A DNA stretch of 64,000 nucleotides, taken from assembly GCA_045592125.1 (NCBI GenBank), contig JAZNUE010000071.1, forward strand, positions 1-64,000, in the 5' to 3' direction. Made by a program: the position numbers and the translations under genes. Source of the DNA: HGM04593 sp045592125 (lineage in GTDB: Bacteria; Bacteroidota; Bacteroidia; Bacteroidales; Bacteroidaceae). The notes beneath the pieces were generated by a model. That model made no database searches, was not told the origin of the DNA, and worked only from the letters and a program-made list of their open reading frames with translations. Positions 22,411-32,045 of the stretch are shown here, piece by piece (the first letter of the stretch is position 1; each line of letters opens with the position of its first letter).

Positions 22411-23280
22411 TTAGTCTACCATCACCCCCTTGCAGCGGAACTCCGAGAGCGAATATCCTGTATGCCGCTTGAAGTATCGGTTAAGGTAGCTCTGGTCGGG
22501 GAAACTGAACTCGTTTACCAGTTCCTGGAATGTCTTGTGGGTGTACACAAGGGCCACCTGCAGCTCTATGATGGTGTAATGGTCAATAATCTCCTTTGCG
22601 TTCTGCCCGCTGGTGCGCTGGCATATTGCATTGAGGTGGCGGGTAGAGACCTTGAGCATGTCGGCATAGTACTGCACAGAGCGCTCCTCACGGAACTTCT
22701 TTGTGAGCATGGTACGGAACTCATAGAAGAGCCTCTCTTTCCCGTCATCAACGCGCTCCTTGCCACGCCTTGACTTGTCCTTGCTTATGTGCTGTATGTA
22801 CAGCAGCAGCGAATTAACGGCGAGGATGATATTCTGCTGGCAGAACTCAATATTCTCCTCAACACAGGACTCGGCGTCTATGATATCGACCTGGCGGAAA
22901 AGATTAGTCACGAACTCATTCTCAAGCTCAGTGTTGCAGCCCTGATGGGTGCAGCACTCGATTTCCTGCATCTCCTCGGCGCTTATGGCACTGCGGGCTG
23001 CCAGCCATATATGCTTGGAAAGGCCCAGAAGACGTGCCGAGAAGTCACTCGTGATATCGAGCAGCAGTATGCTAGAGCCCATTGGGCAGATGATGAGCTG
23101 CCCTGGAGTGAAACGGTACTTCTGCCCGTCAATGGTGAAGAGCGCCTCGCCTCGCTGGCAATAGAATATTGAGGTATGCTGCATCTGGTACACGCGCTGC
23201 ACGAACTGCTGCAGCGACGACTGAGTAGTCGCGAACCCCTTCTGGGGCAGTTTCTTCAGATATATGTTATTCATGGTCAT
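22411..23280 (-). CDS. AraC-family transcriptional regulator
   Basis: A 289-residue regulator. The N-terminal ~160 residues form a cupin-like sensing domain (SIFYCQRGEALFTIDGQKYR, TPGQLIICPMGS). The C-terminal ~100 residues hold the two helix-turn-helix motifs of AraC proteins (SVQYYADMLKVSTRHLNAIC; FSFPDQSYLNRYFKRHTGYS). Start is ATG 23280 or the second ATG two codons later. It is divergent from the Wzi gene across a 315-bp AT-rich gap, so it may regulate the capsule genes, though no site is visible. Confidence 0.9.
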   Translation of the reverse strand: MTMNNIYLKKLPQKGFATTQSSLQQFVQRVYQMQHTSIFYCQRGEALFTIDGQKYRFTPGQLIICPMGSSILLLDITSDFSARLLGLSKHIWLAARSAISAEEMQEIECCTHQGCNTELENEFVTNLFRQVDIIDAESCVEENIEFCQQNIILAVNSLLLYIQHISKDKSRRGKERVDDGKERLFYEFRTMLTKKFREERSVQYYADMLKVSTRHLNAICQRTSGQNAKEIIDHYTIIELQVALVYTHKTFQELVNEFSFPDQSYLNRYFKRHTGYSLSEFRCKGVMVD

Positions 23281-23557
23281 GTTTGTTTTATCTATACAAA
23301 ATTAGTCAAAATAAGCATTAAAGCAAAACTAAAAGGACTATTCTTGCACAAATTGTACAATAAAAATAAATTAATGCATGCGCATTTAAATTTTTGCAAG
23401 GATTGGGATTGTGCTTTTGAGGATGTTCAAGGCATGACAATACATCGCCACACTGAAGGCGGTTGGGCTCAGCTAAAACGCAAGAGGCATAGGCCCTGAA
23501 CAGCAGCGCTGCCATCATTATTTCCCTTCGTTCGTTAGATTTTCTAGAGATAAAGAG
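23281..23557. other. AT-rich divergent intergenic region
   Basis: Between the AraC gene (-) and the Wzi gene (+). No protein gene seen. It should hold the AraC promoter, but I find no clear -7 box on that strand. Confidence 0.4.
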
Positions 23558-23566
23558 TATCTTTGC
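23558..23566 (+). promoter_or_regulatory. -7 box of the Wzi gene
   Basis: Exact TATCTTTGC, 29 bases before the ATG at 23596. Confidence 0.75.
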
Positions 23567-23595
23567 AGATAATCAAGAAACTGCCACTTATAAGC

Positions 23596-25137
23596 ATGAA
23601 CCTTAGAAAGAACATATTGCTCCTGGTACTGGCCTTTGCTGTCCCCATGCTGGCACAGAAGGCCGAATGGGAGAAAATAAGGTATGACATTGAGGCCAAC
23701 GGCACAGTGTCGCGAGGGGAGCATGCGCCCTTCTGGCTTGTTAGCAACAGGCATGGCATGACATCCTTGAAGAACAGCAGCGCAATGCTGAGCGCCGGGC
23801 TGTTCCGCGATTTTGACAAGGGGAAAAGGTTCACCTGGGCCTATGGTGCCGAGCTGGCCGGCGCATGGAACCACTATTCGCCATTCTATGTGCAGCAGCT
23901 TTACGCCGACATAAGATACGGTTGCTGGGAGCTCAGCATTGGCAGCAAGGAACGATGGAGCGAGAACAAGCACCGCAGACTGAGCGGCGGCGGACTTACA
24001 TTCTCGCAGAATGCACGCCCGATACCGCAAGTAAGGTTCGGGATAAACGAGTACACAACAGCAAAATGGCTGTTCAACAGCTGGCTGCAGGTTAAGGGGC
24101 ACTTGAGCTACGGATGGCAGACCGACGGCAACTTCCAGCGCGGGCACATGGAGAACGCTGTGACAGGCAGCAGGTATACCGACAAGGTGCTTTTCCACGA
24201 AAAGAGCGCATTCATAAAGATTGGCAAGCAGGAGAGGTTCCCCTTTGCCGTGGAAATGGGACTGGAGATGTACACCCAGTTCGGAGGACGGGTGTGGGAG
24301 AAGAGGAGCAGCGGAGACGTCATAATCCATGACTTGCCGCACACATACGAGGAGTACCTTAAAGCATTCATCCCCATGGCTGGAGGCAGCAAGTCAACCG
24401 AGATGGACCAGACGAACATAAACGGCAATGTCTTTGGCAGCTGGCACCTGGCGTTTGACTACAGAAAATGCGGATGGAAGGCCAAGGCATACTATGAGCA
24501 TTACTTTGAGGACCATTCGGGAATGCTAGGTTTTGACTATCACTACAACCGCGACGGCAAGAAGCAGATGATAACCTACCTGCCATGGAGAGACTTCATG
24601 ATAGGCGTGGAACTTACCGTGCCAAAGAACAGGGTTATCGGTACCGTTGTATATGAGTTCATAACCTCGCGTGACCAGAGCGGCCCAATCCTCCAGAACC
24701 CCTCGGGCGACATGATGGGGCAGGCTGGCGGCAAGGACTGGTACTACACGCACAGCTACTACCAGTCGTGGCAGCACTGGGGAATGGCCATGTGCAATCC
24801 GCATACGCTGTCACCATTGTACAACAAGGAACCGAACATGACTATGCCCTACTCGCGTATACACTCACACCATATTGGACTTGACGGCACGCCGTGCGAG
24901 ACTATACAATACCGCATAATGGGCTCGTGGACAAGGCACTGGGGGTCGTACGAGGACCCGCTGCCAGTTCCTCTCTCACAGCTGAGCATAATGGGAGAGG
25001 CCACCTTTATACCCAAGAGGCTGAAGGGGTGGAAAATCACAGCTGCAATAGCCTATGACCACAGCCGTCTTATCGGAAACAATTTCGGCGCTACACTCAC
25101 AGTCTGCAAATCAGGTTGGTTAAGTAACAAGAAATAA
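23596..25137 (+). CDS. Capsule assembly Wzi-family outer-membrane protein
   Basis: A 513-residue beta-barrel of the Bacteroidetes Wzi-like family, thought to help attach or assemble capsule at the cell surface. Signal peptide …FAVPMLAQ; then YDIEANGTVSRGEHAPFWLV, SGGGLTFSQNARPIPQVRFG and repeated aromatic strands. The ATG at 23596 is chosen; the longer frame starts at a TTG inside the -7 promoter box. The stop codon overlaps the start of the next gene (TAATGA), so the two are coupled. It heads the + strand arm of the polysaccharide locus. Confidence 0.87.
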   Translation: MNLRKNILLLVLAFAVPMLAQKAEWEKIRYDIEANGTVSRGEHAPFWLVSNRHGMTSLKNSSAMLSAGLFRDFDKGKRFTWAYGAELAGAWNHYSPFYVQQLYADIRYGCWELSIGSKERWSENKHRRLSGGGLTFSQNARPIPQVRFGINEYTTAKWLFNSWLQVKGHLSYGWQTDGNFQRGHMENAVTGSRYTDKVLFHEKSAFIKIGKQERFPFAVEMGLEMYTQFGGRVWEKRSSGDVIIHDLPHTYEEYLKAFIPMAGGSKSTEMDQTNINGNVFGSWHLAFDYRKCGWKAKAYYEHYFEDHSGMLGFDYHYNRDGKKQMITYLPWRDFMIGVELTVPKNRVIGTVVYEFITSRDQSGPILQNPSGDMMGQAGGKDWYYTHSYYQSWQHWGMAMCNPHTLSPLYNKEPNMTMPYSRIHSHHIGLDGTPCETIQYRIMGSWTRHWGSYEDPLPVPLSQLSIMGEATFIPKRLKGWKITAAIAYDHSRLIGNNFGATLTVCKSGWLSNKK

Positions 25138-25580
25138 TGAAAAGGAAGATATACACTATAATGGCACTGCTCGCTCTCGTGCTTACATCGTGCGAGAGCT
25201 ATCTTGTTAACGGAGACCTGGACGGGTTCTGGCAAGTGACAAGCATTGAGGAGAAGCAGACGGGCGACATAACCCGCTGCAAGGGCGACATATACTACTC
25301 GTTCCAGCGGGAACTGGTGCTGGTGTCGTACGTTTCACCGGATGTCCCCACAGGACAGGTCAAAGAAAACCATATAGCATACTTTGCTCACAAAGATGAT
25401 TCTATATTTATGACTGATTTCAGAATATATATCAATAAAGAGGGGAAGAGCTCACCGCTTTCCCAACTTGCGAAATTCGGGCTTTATGAATTGTACAATG
25501 CATTTAGTGTAGAGAAGCTGACAGGGAAGTCGCTTGTGCTTGATTCGGAGAAGGCACATATCGTATTGAGAAGATATTAA
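25137..25580 (+). CDS. Small lipocalin-like lipoprotein
   Basis: A 147-residue lipoprotein (lipobox VLTSC, Cys19). After the anchor, LDGFWQVTSIEEKQTGDITR and later beta strands (KSLVLDSEKAHIVLRRY at the end) follow the pattern of Bacteroidetes lipocalin-like proteins. Its start overlaps the stop of the Wzi gene, implying a shared function in capsule surface assembly. No substrate can be inferred. Confidence 0.7.
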   Translation: MKRKIYTIMALLALVLTSCESYLVNGDLDGFWQVTSIEEKQTGDITRCKGDIYYSFQRELVLVSYVSPDVPTGQVKENHIAYFAHKDDSIFMTDFRIYINKEGKSSPLSQLAKFGLYELYNAFSVEKLTGKSLVLDSEKAHIVLRRY

Positions 25581-25598
25581 CACGTACACCGTATTACT

Positions 25599-26681
25599 AT
25601 GACAGGAAACACACCACTGCCGAAAAAGAGGATTGAATACATTGACGCCTTACGCGGGTTTACAATGATACTCGTTGTGTTCTCCCATGTGGAGGCCAAG
25701 AGTTTCGGATTTGCCGACCCTACGTTCATAAACTCCCTTTTCCTTTCGTTCCGCATGCCGCTGTTCTTCTTCGTAAGCGGGTTCATCGCATACAAGGCAA
25801 GCATGCAGTGGAACCTTGCGACTTGGTGGCAGATGAGCAAGAAGAAAATGCTGATACAGTTGATTCCTACATTTGTATTCGGGCTTATATACGCATATGC
25901 ATATGCCGGCACGGACATATTAGAATTTGTGACACTGAACAACAAGTTGGGCTACTGGTTCACCATTGCACTGTTCGAGATTTTCCTTATCGTATACACG
26001 GCAAACACCTTGTTATACAACAATGACCCCAAGGTACACAGGCGCCGCATGATGGTTGCCTTGATAATTCTGTCGGCAGGCCTGTTCCTTGCAAAGATTG
26101 TATTGAAATCGGTCCCGGCCTTGAACGAGGCAGGCAACTGGCTCACGCTGCACCACACATTCAACTATTTCCAGTATTTTGCATTCGGTTACATATGCAC
26201 CATGTATAAGGAGGAGTTCAACAGAATGCTTGAGAACAGATTTGTCCCGGCAGTCATAATAACCCTGTTTGCCGCACTTTTTTATACAAAGACGTGCTGT
26301 ATTGGAGAACTTGCAAGCGGCGGTGTGTGGAGAATGGTTGACATTATGCTTGAGGCAGTACTGGGATACTTGGGACTGCTTATCGTATACAACACATTCA
26401 GGACATACCAGAGTTCCTTCACGGCCGACAAGAAGGTGGGGAGAACCCTGCAGTTCATTGGCAGGAGGACTCTTGACATATACCTGCTACACTACTTCTT
26501 CCTGCCCCACCTGCCGCAATTGGGCAACATGCTTGGCGACGGAAAGAATGCCACATTGGAACTCTTTTTAGGTTTGTTGCTATCGCTGATAGTTACCGGG
26601 ATGTGCCTTGCTGTAAGCGGCATACTGCGCACCAGCCCACTGCTTGGAAAATGGCTATTCGGAGCAAATAGACAGAAATAA
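25599..26681 (+). CDS. Acyltransferase-3 family membrane protein
   Basis: A 360-residue polytopic protein with about ten membrane helices. It opens with the family signature RIEYIDALRGFTMILVVFSH (catalytic His at the end) and FRMPLFFFVSGF. Such enzymes move acetyl or other acyl groups from the cytoplasm to extracytoplasmic sugars, so it may O-acetylate the capsule. It follows the lipoprotein gene by 18 nt and is the last gene of this arm. Confidence 0.88.
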   Translation: MTGNTPLPKKRIEYIDALRGFTMILVVFSHVEAKSFGFADPTFINSLFLSFRMPLFFFVSGFIAYKASMQWNLATWWQMSKKKMLIQLIPTFVFGLIYAYAYAGTDILEFVTLNNKLGYWFTIALFEIFLIVYTANTLLYNNDPKVHRRRMMVALIILSAGLFLAKIVLKSVPALNEAGNWLTLHHTFNYFQYFAFGYICTMYKEEFNRMLENRFVPAVIITLFAALFYTKTCCIGELASGGVWRMVDIMLEAVLGYLGLLIVYNTFRTYQSSFTADKKVGRTLQFIGRRTLDIYLLHYFFLPHLPQLGNMLGDGKNATLELFLGLLLSLIVTGMCLAVSGILRTSPLLGKWLFGANRQK

Positions 26682-26993
26682 TACATTATACCCAGAAGTA
26701 TATTGGTAAATTTGAATACTTTGTATAAAAGAACATACATTAACGTGAGCTAGATATAAGTTCAACCGGATTACGAATCTGTCCCGACAGAGCATGTTTG
26801 TCATTCTGACGATTCCTTAATGAAAACACTAAAGAGGTTTTGATGAGTTTTAGCGAACTAGCGGTCTACGCCCAAAGTGTCAGCCTTAGGAACTAAAGTC
26901 ATTAACGAATGTGAAGATTCTCTTATTTCGCGATAATTCAGTACTAATTGTTATATCAAATTCACGTTACATTAAAGAATTATTCTGTTTTGT
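26682..26993. other. Gene-free AT-rich spacer
   Basis: No credible frame. It carries degenerate fragments of the dispersed repeats (gtcccgacagagcatg, 26781-26796, and gtcattctgacgattcc, 26800-26816). Base composition drops here toward the AT-rich glycosyltransferase section. Confidence 0.4.
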
Positions 26994-27000
26994 TTGCGAT

Positions 27001-27009
27001 TAACTTTGC
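27001..27009 (+). promoter_or_regulatory. -7 box of the acetyltransferase gene
   Basis: TAACTTTGC matches the -7 consensus TAnnTTTG exactly, 27 bases before the ATG at 27036. Confidence 0.6.
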
Positions 27010-27035
27010 AAATAACATATAACAACGGTAAATAT

Positions 27036-27581
27036 ATGAAGATTAAAGGAGATGAGGTATCACTCAAACAATTTGTATTTCTCTGCTTGTACTATGGTAT
27101 AGCTCGTCACATACCATCACGTGGGTTAGGCGGCAGAAGTATCCGCAGATGGTGCTGCAAACATATTTTTAGGCATTGTGGAGCGAATGTAAACGTTGAG
27201 TATGGAGCAAAATTCGGCACAGGCGTAGACATTAGCCTCGGCGACAATTCCGGTCTAGGAATACGGTGTGACATACCAAGCAACCTCACTGTCGGTAATA
27301 ACGTAATGATGGGACCTGACTGTGTAATACTTGACCGTAATCATCGATATGACCATACAGATATCCCTATGATTATGCAAGGCGATACAGAACGTAAGCC
27401 TACAATCATTCAGGATGATGTATGGATAGGATGTCAAGTGCTCATCATGCCAGGCAGAACCATAAGAAAGGGAAGCATTATTGCCGGTGGATGTGTACTG
27501 TGCAAGGACTTTCCCGAGTATGCCATCGTAGGAGGCAACCCTTCAAGATACATTAAGAGCCGTAAGCAGGAGTGTTCATGA
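27036..27581 (+). CDS. Left-handed beta-helix acyltransferase (capsule O-acetyltransferase)
   Basis: A 181-residue hexapeptide-repeat protein. Repeats begin around residue 50 (VNVEYGAKFGTGVDISLGDN, IPSNLTVGNNVMMGPDCVIL) and reach the C-terminal VWIGCQVLIMPG…SIIAGGCVLCKD…VGGNPSRYIK, with the usual DRNHRYD histidine. This is the maa/WcaF-type sugar acetyltransferase group. The ATG at 27036 is used because the longer frame begins inside the promoter. Its 3' end overlaps the convergent glycosyltransferase gene by 6 bp. Confidence 0.85.
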   Translation: MKIKGDEVSLKQFVFLCLYYGIARHIPSRGLGGRSIRRWCCKHIFRHCGANVNVEYGAKFGTGVDISLGDNSGLGIRCDIPSNLTVGNNVMMGPDCVILDRNHRYDHTDIPMIMQGDTERKPTIIQDDVWIGCQVLIMPGRTIRKGSIIAGGCVLCKDFPEYAIVGGNPSRYIKSRKQECS

Positions 27582-28442
27582 AAGGAATTTATCAATCAAT
27601 TCCGGATAATGCTCTATGACTTTACAAATCTGCCTGTCATTGTTATCTTCATGCAGATTAGTTGTCATCAAAGAAGCATCTTTGTGCAATACTTGATAGA
27701 GCAGGTCTATCTGAAAAAAAGGATTGCTCAAATTTATCAGACGCGTCTTGGTGCCAGCCATTACACCCATTGCCCAAAACCACACATCATCAGCTTGCGG
27801 TGCCAAACGCATAAAGAGAGACTTGTCGGTAACGTCGGAATACAACGAATGGGGAGGATACAAAGTACCAGCACCTCCTAACGGGAATATTGGCATTGCT
27901 GTATGGTTGGTAATATTGTGCCGCCATTTCCTATAAGGAACAAGCTTGCCATTCTCCATCACTGGCTGATGAGCCAAAGCACAAAGACGCATATCGGGAG
28001 TCTCCAAGTGGGTTTCATAGAGTTTCTCCAACAACCTGCGACTGTACAACAAATCATCATCAACAGTCACCAATATGTCATCAGGGCAAAGCAACAATGC
28101 CGGCACCAGTTTCTTGTATGAACGGATATCGTCACAGAAACGGATTTCGACACCATACTTGTCGCGGATGGTAGCAAGACGCCGTGGCAAACGCTCAGGA
28201 GAGAAGTTTACATTATCGAGCCAAAGGATAATACGGTCGGGGCGCCTTGTCTGCACCAACAGTGAAGCAAGCACATGGGGAACGACCTTTGCGGCACGAC
28301 GGCCATAACTTGTAAGACTGACAACCAGTTGTGGGTGCTGCGCCTCGGTCACTGGCGACAGACGTCGCTTTGGCACCATCATGAGCCATAAAGCATAGAT
28401 GAGTCCGCAGAAATATGACCATAATATTTTTATATACTTCAT
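27576..28442 (-). CDS. Glycosyltransferase of the polysaccharide locus
   Basis: A 288-residue enzyme with a membrane-like N-terminal helix (LWSYFCGLIYALWLMMV) followed by a GT-A-type domain: VVSLTSYGRRAAKVVPHVLA, PDRIILWLDN, and ILVTVDDDLLYS in which DDD is the probable metal site. It resembles the family-2-like glycosyltransferases that start SLTS-x-R found in capsule loci. Donor and acceptor are unknown. It is last gene of the minus-strand operon; its start overlaps the upstream gene by 4 bp (ATGA type). Confidence 0.8.
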   Translation of the reverse strand: MKYIKILWSYFCGLIYALWLMMVPKRRLSPVTEAQHPQLVVSLTSYGRRAAKVVPHVLASLLVQTRRPDRIILWLDNVNFSPERLPRRLATIRDKYGVEIRFCDDIRSYKKLVPALLLCPDDILVTVDDDLLYSRRLLEKLYETHLETPDMRLCALAHQPVMENGKLVPYRKWRHNITNHTAMPIFPLGGAGTLYPPHSLYSDVTDKSLFMRLAPQADDVWFWAMGVMAGTKTRLINLSNPFFQIDLLYQVLHKDASLMTTNLHEDNNDRQICKVIEHYPELIDKFLS

Positions 28443-29386
28443 ACCTTAAAGGGAAAATAATTGTTCTCTATGACCAAGCGATTGAAATCGTACTGGGTTA
28501 CACAGTCCTTGCTCCTTGAGTCGCACAAGAGGAACCTTGCCAAACGGAATGCAAGCTGCATACTACGGGTTGTACGGTAGAAGTATCTCAACACAAGAGG
28601 CATGTTCAATAAAACCCATACAATATACTCAATTGTGCCGAAATGGAGACGCACATTTATAAAGCGGTTGAGATAGTGCAGATAATATTTAGACACGCCC
28701 ATAGTCTTACCCACCGTAGCTCCTACCTTATGATAAATAAGCGAGTCAAGCACACATGCCATTGGGATTTTGTTTTCTCTCATGCGCAAAGAGAACTCAA
28801 AATCCTCTTCACCGAAGAAGAAACGTTCTGTGAACAAATGCCCCTGCTCATCAATCAGTTCGGGATAGAAGAAGAGCGCACATCCTGTTACAAATGAGAT
28901 TGGGATGTACTCATTCTCCTTGACTTCAGAATCGTGGCTGCCGGCATAGTTATAGCGACGGAAACCAAAACGTAGTTTGCCGCCACAGTTCCAAATCTTA
29001 TGCTTGTCATAATGGTAATTAATCTTTGGAGTGAGCACACGATATTGCGGATGTGAGGCAGAGAATGCCTTGATTCGCACAAGGAAATCGGGCATGACCT
29101 CAGTATCATTATTCAGCAACAGATAACTGTCGGGGCTATCCTTGGCCGCAATTGCAATTCCTTTGTTGTTGCCGCGGGCAAAGCCGTAGTTGTCATCAAG
29201 CGACACTATACAGACATCAATGCAGCCGTTCTCTCTTATCCAAGAATCGATACGCTGCAAGGAATCGTCGGAAGAACCGTTGTCAACCACATAGACACGA
29301 AAATTGCCTTTGGCCTTAACCAAGGATTCCAAACAAGCCAACGTATCATCAGCACCGTTCCAATTTAGTATTATTATAGCAGTCAT
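28439..29386 (-). CDS. Family 2 glycosyltransferase (rhamnosyltransferase-like)
   Basis: A 315-residue GT2 enzyme: IIILNWNGADDTLACLESLV, VYVVDNGSSDDS, YLLLNNDTEV (DxD-like metal site NND), and FFFGEEDFEFSLRM (the ED-type catalytic base). The C-terminal ~60 residues form an amphipathic helix pair. This type commonly adds rhamnose or related sugars to lipid-linked intermediates. Overlaps flanking genes by 4 bp on each side. Confidence 0.9.
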   Translation of the reverse strand: MTAIIILNWNGADDTLACLESLVKAKGNFRVYVVDNGSSDDSLQRIDSWIRENGCIDVCIVSLDDNYGFARGNNKGIAIAAKDSPDSYLLLNNDTEVMPDFLVRIKAFSASHPQYRVLTPKINYHYDKHKIWNCGGKLRFGFRRYNYAGSHDSEVKENEYIPISFVTGCALFFYPELIDEQGHLFTERFFFGEEDFEFSLRMRENKIPMACVLDSLIYHKVGATVGKTMGVSKYYLHYLNRFINVRLHFGTIEYIVWVLLNMPLVLRYFYRTTRSMQLAFRLARFLLCDSRSKDCVTQYDFNRLVIENNYFPFKV

Positions 29387-30633
29387 ACGCGTTTATTAAT
29401 CCTGTATATACTGAACAGACACAACAAGAACAGCAGAATCTCGGAAAAGGACATGGCCCAGGCCGCCGCAGCAGCACCGTATTGCGGCGCAAGACACAGC
29501 ATGAATATGACACTGAATACTCCGGTAACCAATACTGAACGAAAGAAAAAGTGCTGTCCGTCCATATTTATTAGTCCGACAATACCTACAAGGTAATTGA
29601 TCTCGCCGAACAGGACTACAAGTGTCATTATGCGTATAAGCGGAACGCATGCTGCAAACTCCTTGCCGCAGAGAATATCCGAAATGAGTGGAGCAAACAG
29701 ATAAACGCATGCTGCCGCTACAGACACTACTGCGGTGAAAGGAACGGCTATCTTACGCAACAACCGGACATTCTGCGCTACCGGCTGACCTTTGAAACGA
29801 AGACTGAGATGAGGAAACAAGGCCTGGGCGGCAGGCGAAATCAGCGACTGGAACCCTTTGATTACCTTTTCTACTGCAGAATAGGCACCGACAACCTCAT
29901 CGCCAGCAAACTGCTTAAGGATAAACACATTTGCATTACGGTAGAGGTTCATGCCGAAAGTAGAGCCGAAGACTGCGCTGCCCTCCTTAAGCTGCTCCTT
30001 GACATCGGCCATCCTTGGCATTCCCAGCCTGAGGCCAAACTGCCGCCGTACAAGCACCTGACTGAGGAGCGCTGCAAGGATATACCCGAGAGAGTTGAAA
30101 AGGATAAGCAGCTCATAGTCCTCGCTGCGGCGCACCAAGACAAATATAAGGAGAGTAAACAGTATCTTTGATGACGCATTGACTATTGTCATGTACTTCA
30201 TCTTCTCCATTCCCTGAAAAAGCCATACAGGCGTGAGGATATCGCCTGCTACCATTCCAAGGCCATACACAAGCATCAGCACGCCGCTGGCGTCCTTCAG
30301 CAGCCAGCGGGAGAAAGGCAGCATGGCAGCAAGAAGAGCAACAGCAATAAGCGCCTTGCTTGCCGTAACTGCACTATATATACGCGACACCGCCGCCTTG
30401 TCATCGCGGCACTGCGATATCATCTTCGTAGCAGAAAAGTTAAATCCGTACGTGCAGAAAAGTATTATATACTGTATGATAACATATATATATGAGTATG
30501 CACCATAGCCTTGCATGCCAACCACACTAATGATATACGGCAGCGTCACCAATGGCAACAAGACGTTGAGCGCGTTCAGGACTGAAAGCGATAGAAAGTT
30601 CTCTATAAGATGCTTATAGTTCTGTAGTTTCAT
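29383..30633 (-). CDS. Wzx-type polysaccharide flippase
   Basis: A 416-residue membrane protein with about twelve to fourteen helices, of the oligosaccharide flippase (MOP) superfamily: VLNALNVLLPLVTLPYIISV, GYGAYSYIYVIIQYI, and a central FGSTFGMNLYRNANVFILK. It should move the lipid-linked repeat unit across the inner membrane. The ATG at 30633 gives 1 nt spacing from the polymerase stop; the longer frame would overlap that gene. Confidence 0.88.
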   Translation of the reverse strand: MKLQNYKHLIENFLSLSVLNALNVLLPLVTLPYIISVVGMQGYGAYSYIYVIIQYIILFCTYGFNFSATKMISQCRDDKAAVSRIYSAVTASKALIAVALLAAMLPFSRWLLKDASGVLMLVYGLGMVAGDILTPVWLFQGMEKMKYMTIVNASSKILFTLLIFVLVRRSEDYELLILFNSLGYILAALLSQVLVRRQFGLRLGMPRMADVKEQLKEGSAVFGSTFGMNLYRNANVFILKQFAGDEVVGAYSAVEKVIKGFQSLISPAAQALFPHLSLRFKGQPVAQNVRLLRKIAVPFTAVVSVAAACVYLFAPLISDILCGKEFAACVPLIRIMTLVVLFGEINYLVGIVGLINMDGQHFFFRSVLVTGVFSVIFMLCLAPQYGAAAAAWAMSFSEILLFLLCLFSIYRINKRV

Positions 30634-30634
30634 A

Positions 30635-31882
30635 TTACATGCAATATTCTTTATCCTTATCCTTGGCACGCAAGCACTTATTGACAAACCAAAGCAACAG
30701 GACTATAACAGGAAACTCAAACACCACCAGATGGAAGAAATAGAATTCAAACCATCCCATAGCCAAAAGGCCGCATTCAAAGAAAAATATCACATATACA
30801 TATATATTGCCCCACTTGATTGTTGCCAGTTTCAGGCAATACATCATTGTGCTCAATAACAGGATATATATAACAAACGAACATGGATTAGTATATAAAT
30901 ATATGGTACCAAAGAATGTACGGACATTGGTCACATTAATGCCAGAATTGTAATAATACGGATTAACCGGACTAATAAGCTCACCATTACCCGTTAGGGA
31001 ATTGATGATATTGACAATTGGCGCCCAAATGGTTTCAAAACTGCCTGCATCAGGGAATCCTGCCTGCATATCAATACTCAGGCCATACACCCCACTTGTA
31101 AGATAATGCAGAAAATGCATATAGATAAAATCAAGAAAAACATCATCGACACCTCTTGACTGAACAACAAGAATGGCAAGTGCATATGCAGCAAAGAATA
31201 TAGCAAATGCTCCAAGCAGGACAAAAAGGGCAAGCTTCACTGTCAAGCGCGTCTTGCCTGCAAATATGCGCATGATAATCGCTCCAAGCACTGGTATCAC
31301 AATCCATCCTACAACCTGATTAAGAATGCCGACAGACAAGAAGACCAATATAATGGGCCATAACCACCAACGTTTTTTGGAAACATAGTAGATACTCATC
31401 ATCAGCAAAGGAAAAGTCAGAATTCGCAGGTGCCCCCATAAGCCACCGCCGCTGAGTCCGTCACTGAAATCCTTTGTACCCATTTCTCCCTCGACAGTAT
31501 TGCCTAAAGAAACACGCATACGGACAAAGAACAATAAAGCTATTGCAAACAGAAGCACTTTAATACTTTCTGGGATCTCATCGTTCGGGTGCCTTGAGAT
31601 GACACTTTTTCCATTGCAGCCCATAAAAGCACCGAAAACCAGACTCGGTAGGGAGAAGATAAGCAGGCCTACATTCCATATCAATATGCTTGGGTAGTAA
31701 AACTCGACAAAACCTAGATTGCCTGCAAGGACAATAGATACAAGTAAAACAATCAGATATGGCAACATTAAGCAGTTCAATGGTGTATAAATAGTCTTCC
31801 ATGCTTTCAATTCAATATATAAAAGCACGGTCACCTCTAATAAAAACGATATTAGTATCAGCCAATCTTGAACACAGTCCAT
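30635..31882 (-). CDS. Wzy-like polysaccharide polymerase
   Basis: A 415-residue protein with about eleven membrane helices, one large periplasmic loop (~265-335, YLTSGVYGLSIDMQAGFPDA … NSGINVTNVRTFFGTIYLY) and no soluble domain. This shape, and its place between flippase and chain-length regulator, fits an O-antigen/capsule polymerase; sequence conservation in this group is too low for a motif-based call. The G+C content is lower than in surrounding housekeeping genes. Confidence 0.75.
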   Translation of the reverse strand: MDCVQDWLILISFLLEVTVLLYIELKAWKTIYTPLNCLMLPYLIVLLVSIVLAGNLGFVEFYYPSILIWNVGLLIFSLPSLVFGAFMGCNGKSVISRHPNDEIPESIKVLLFAIALLFFVRMRVSLGNTVEGEMGTKDFSDGLSGGGLWGHLRILTFPLLMMSIYYVSKKRWWLWPIILVFLSVGILNQVVGWIVIPVLGAIIMRIFAGKTRLTVKLALFVLLGAFAIFFAAYALAILVVQSRGVDDVFLDFIYMHFLHYLTSGVYGLSIDMQAGFPDAGSFETIWAPIVNIINSLTGNGELISPVNPYYYNSGINVTNVRTFFGTIYLYTNPCSFVIYILLLSTMMYCLKLATIKWGNIYVYVIFFFECGLLAMGWFEFYFFHLVVFEFPVIVLLLWFVNKCLRAKDKDKEYCM

Positions 31883-31903
31883 TCTTGATTATCAATTGAT
31901 ATC

Positions 31904-31929
31904 AAACTATTTAATTTCCCAAATAGTTT
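31904..31929. terminator. Stem-loop between Wzz and polymerase genes
   Basis: AAACTATTT (31904-31912) and AAATAGTTT (31921-31929) form a 9-bp AT-rich stem in the 163-nt gap. It could reduce readthrough from wzz into the polymerase or stabilise mRNA ends. A weak terminator at best. Confidence 0.4.
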
Positions 31930-32045
31930 TACTTACAGAAACCGTAGCCCGTCATTTTTCATCTTCAGGAACAGTGCCAGTCCTCTCTCATTCCTAGTTA
32001 CCAGACATTGCTATGCACTCTATAAAAGGACTTAACGGTATAAAA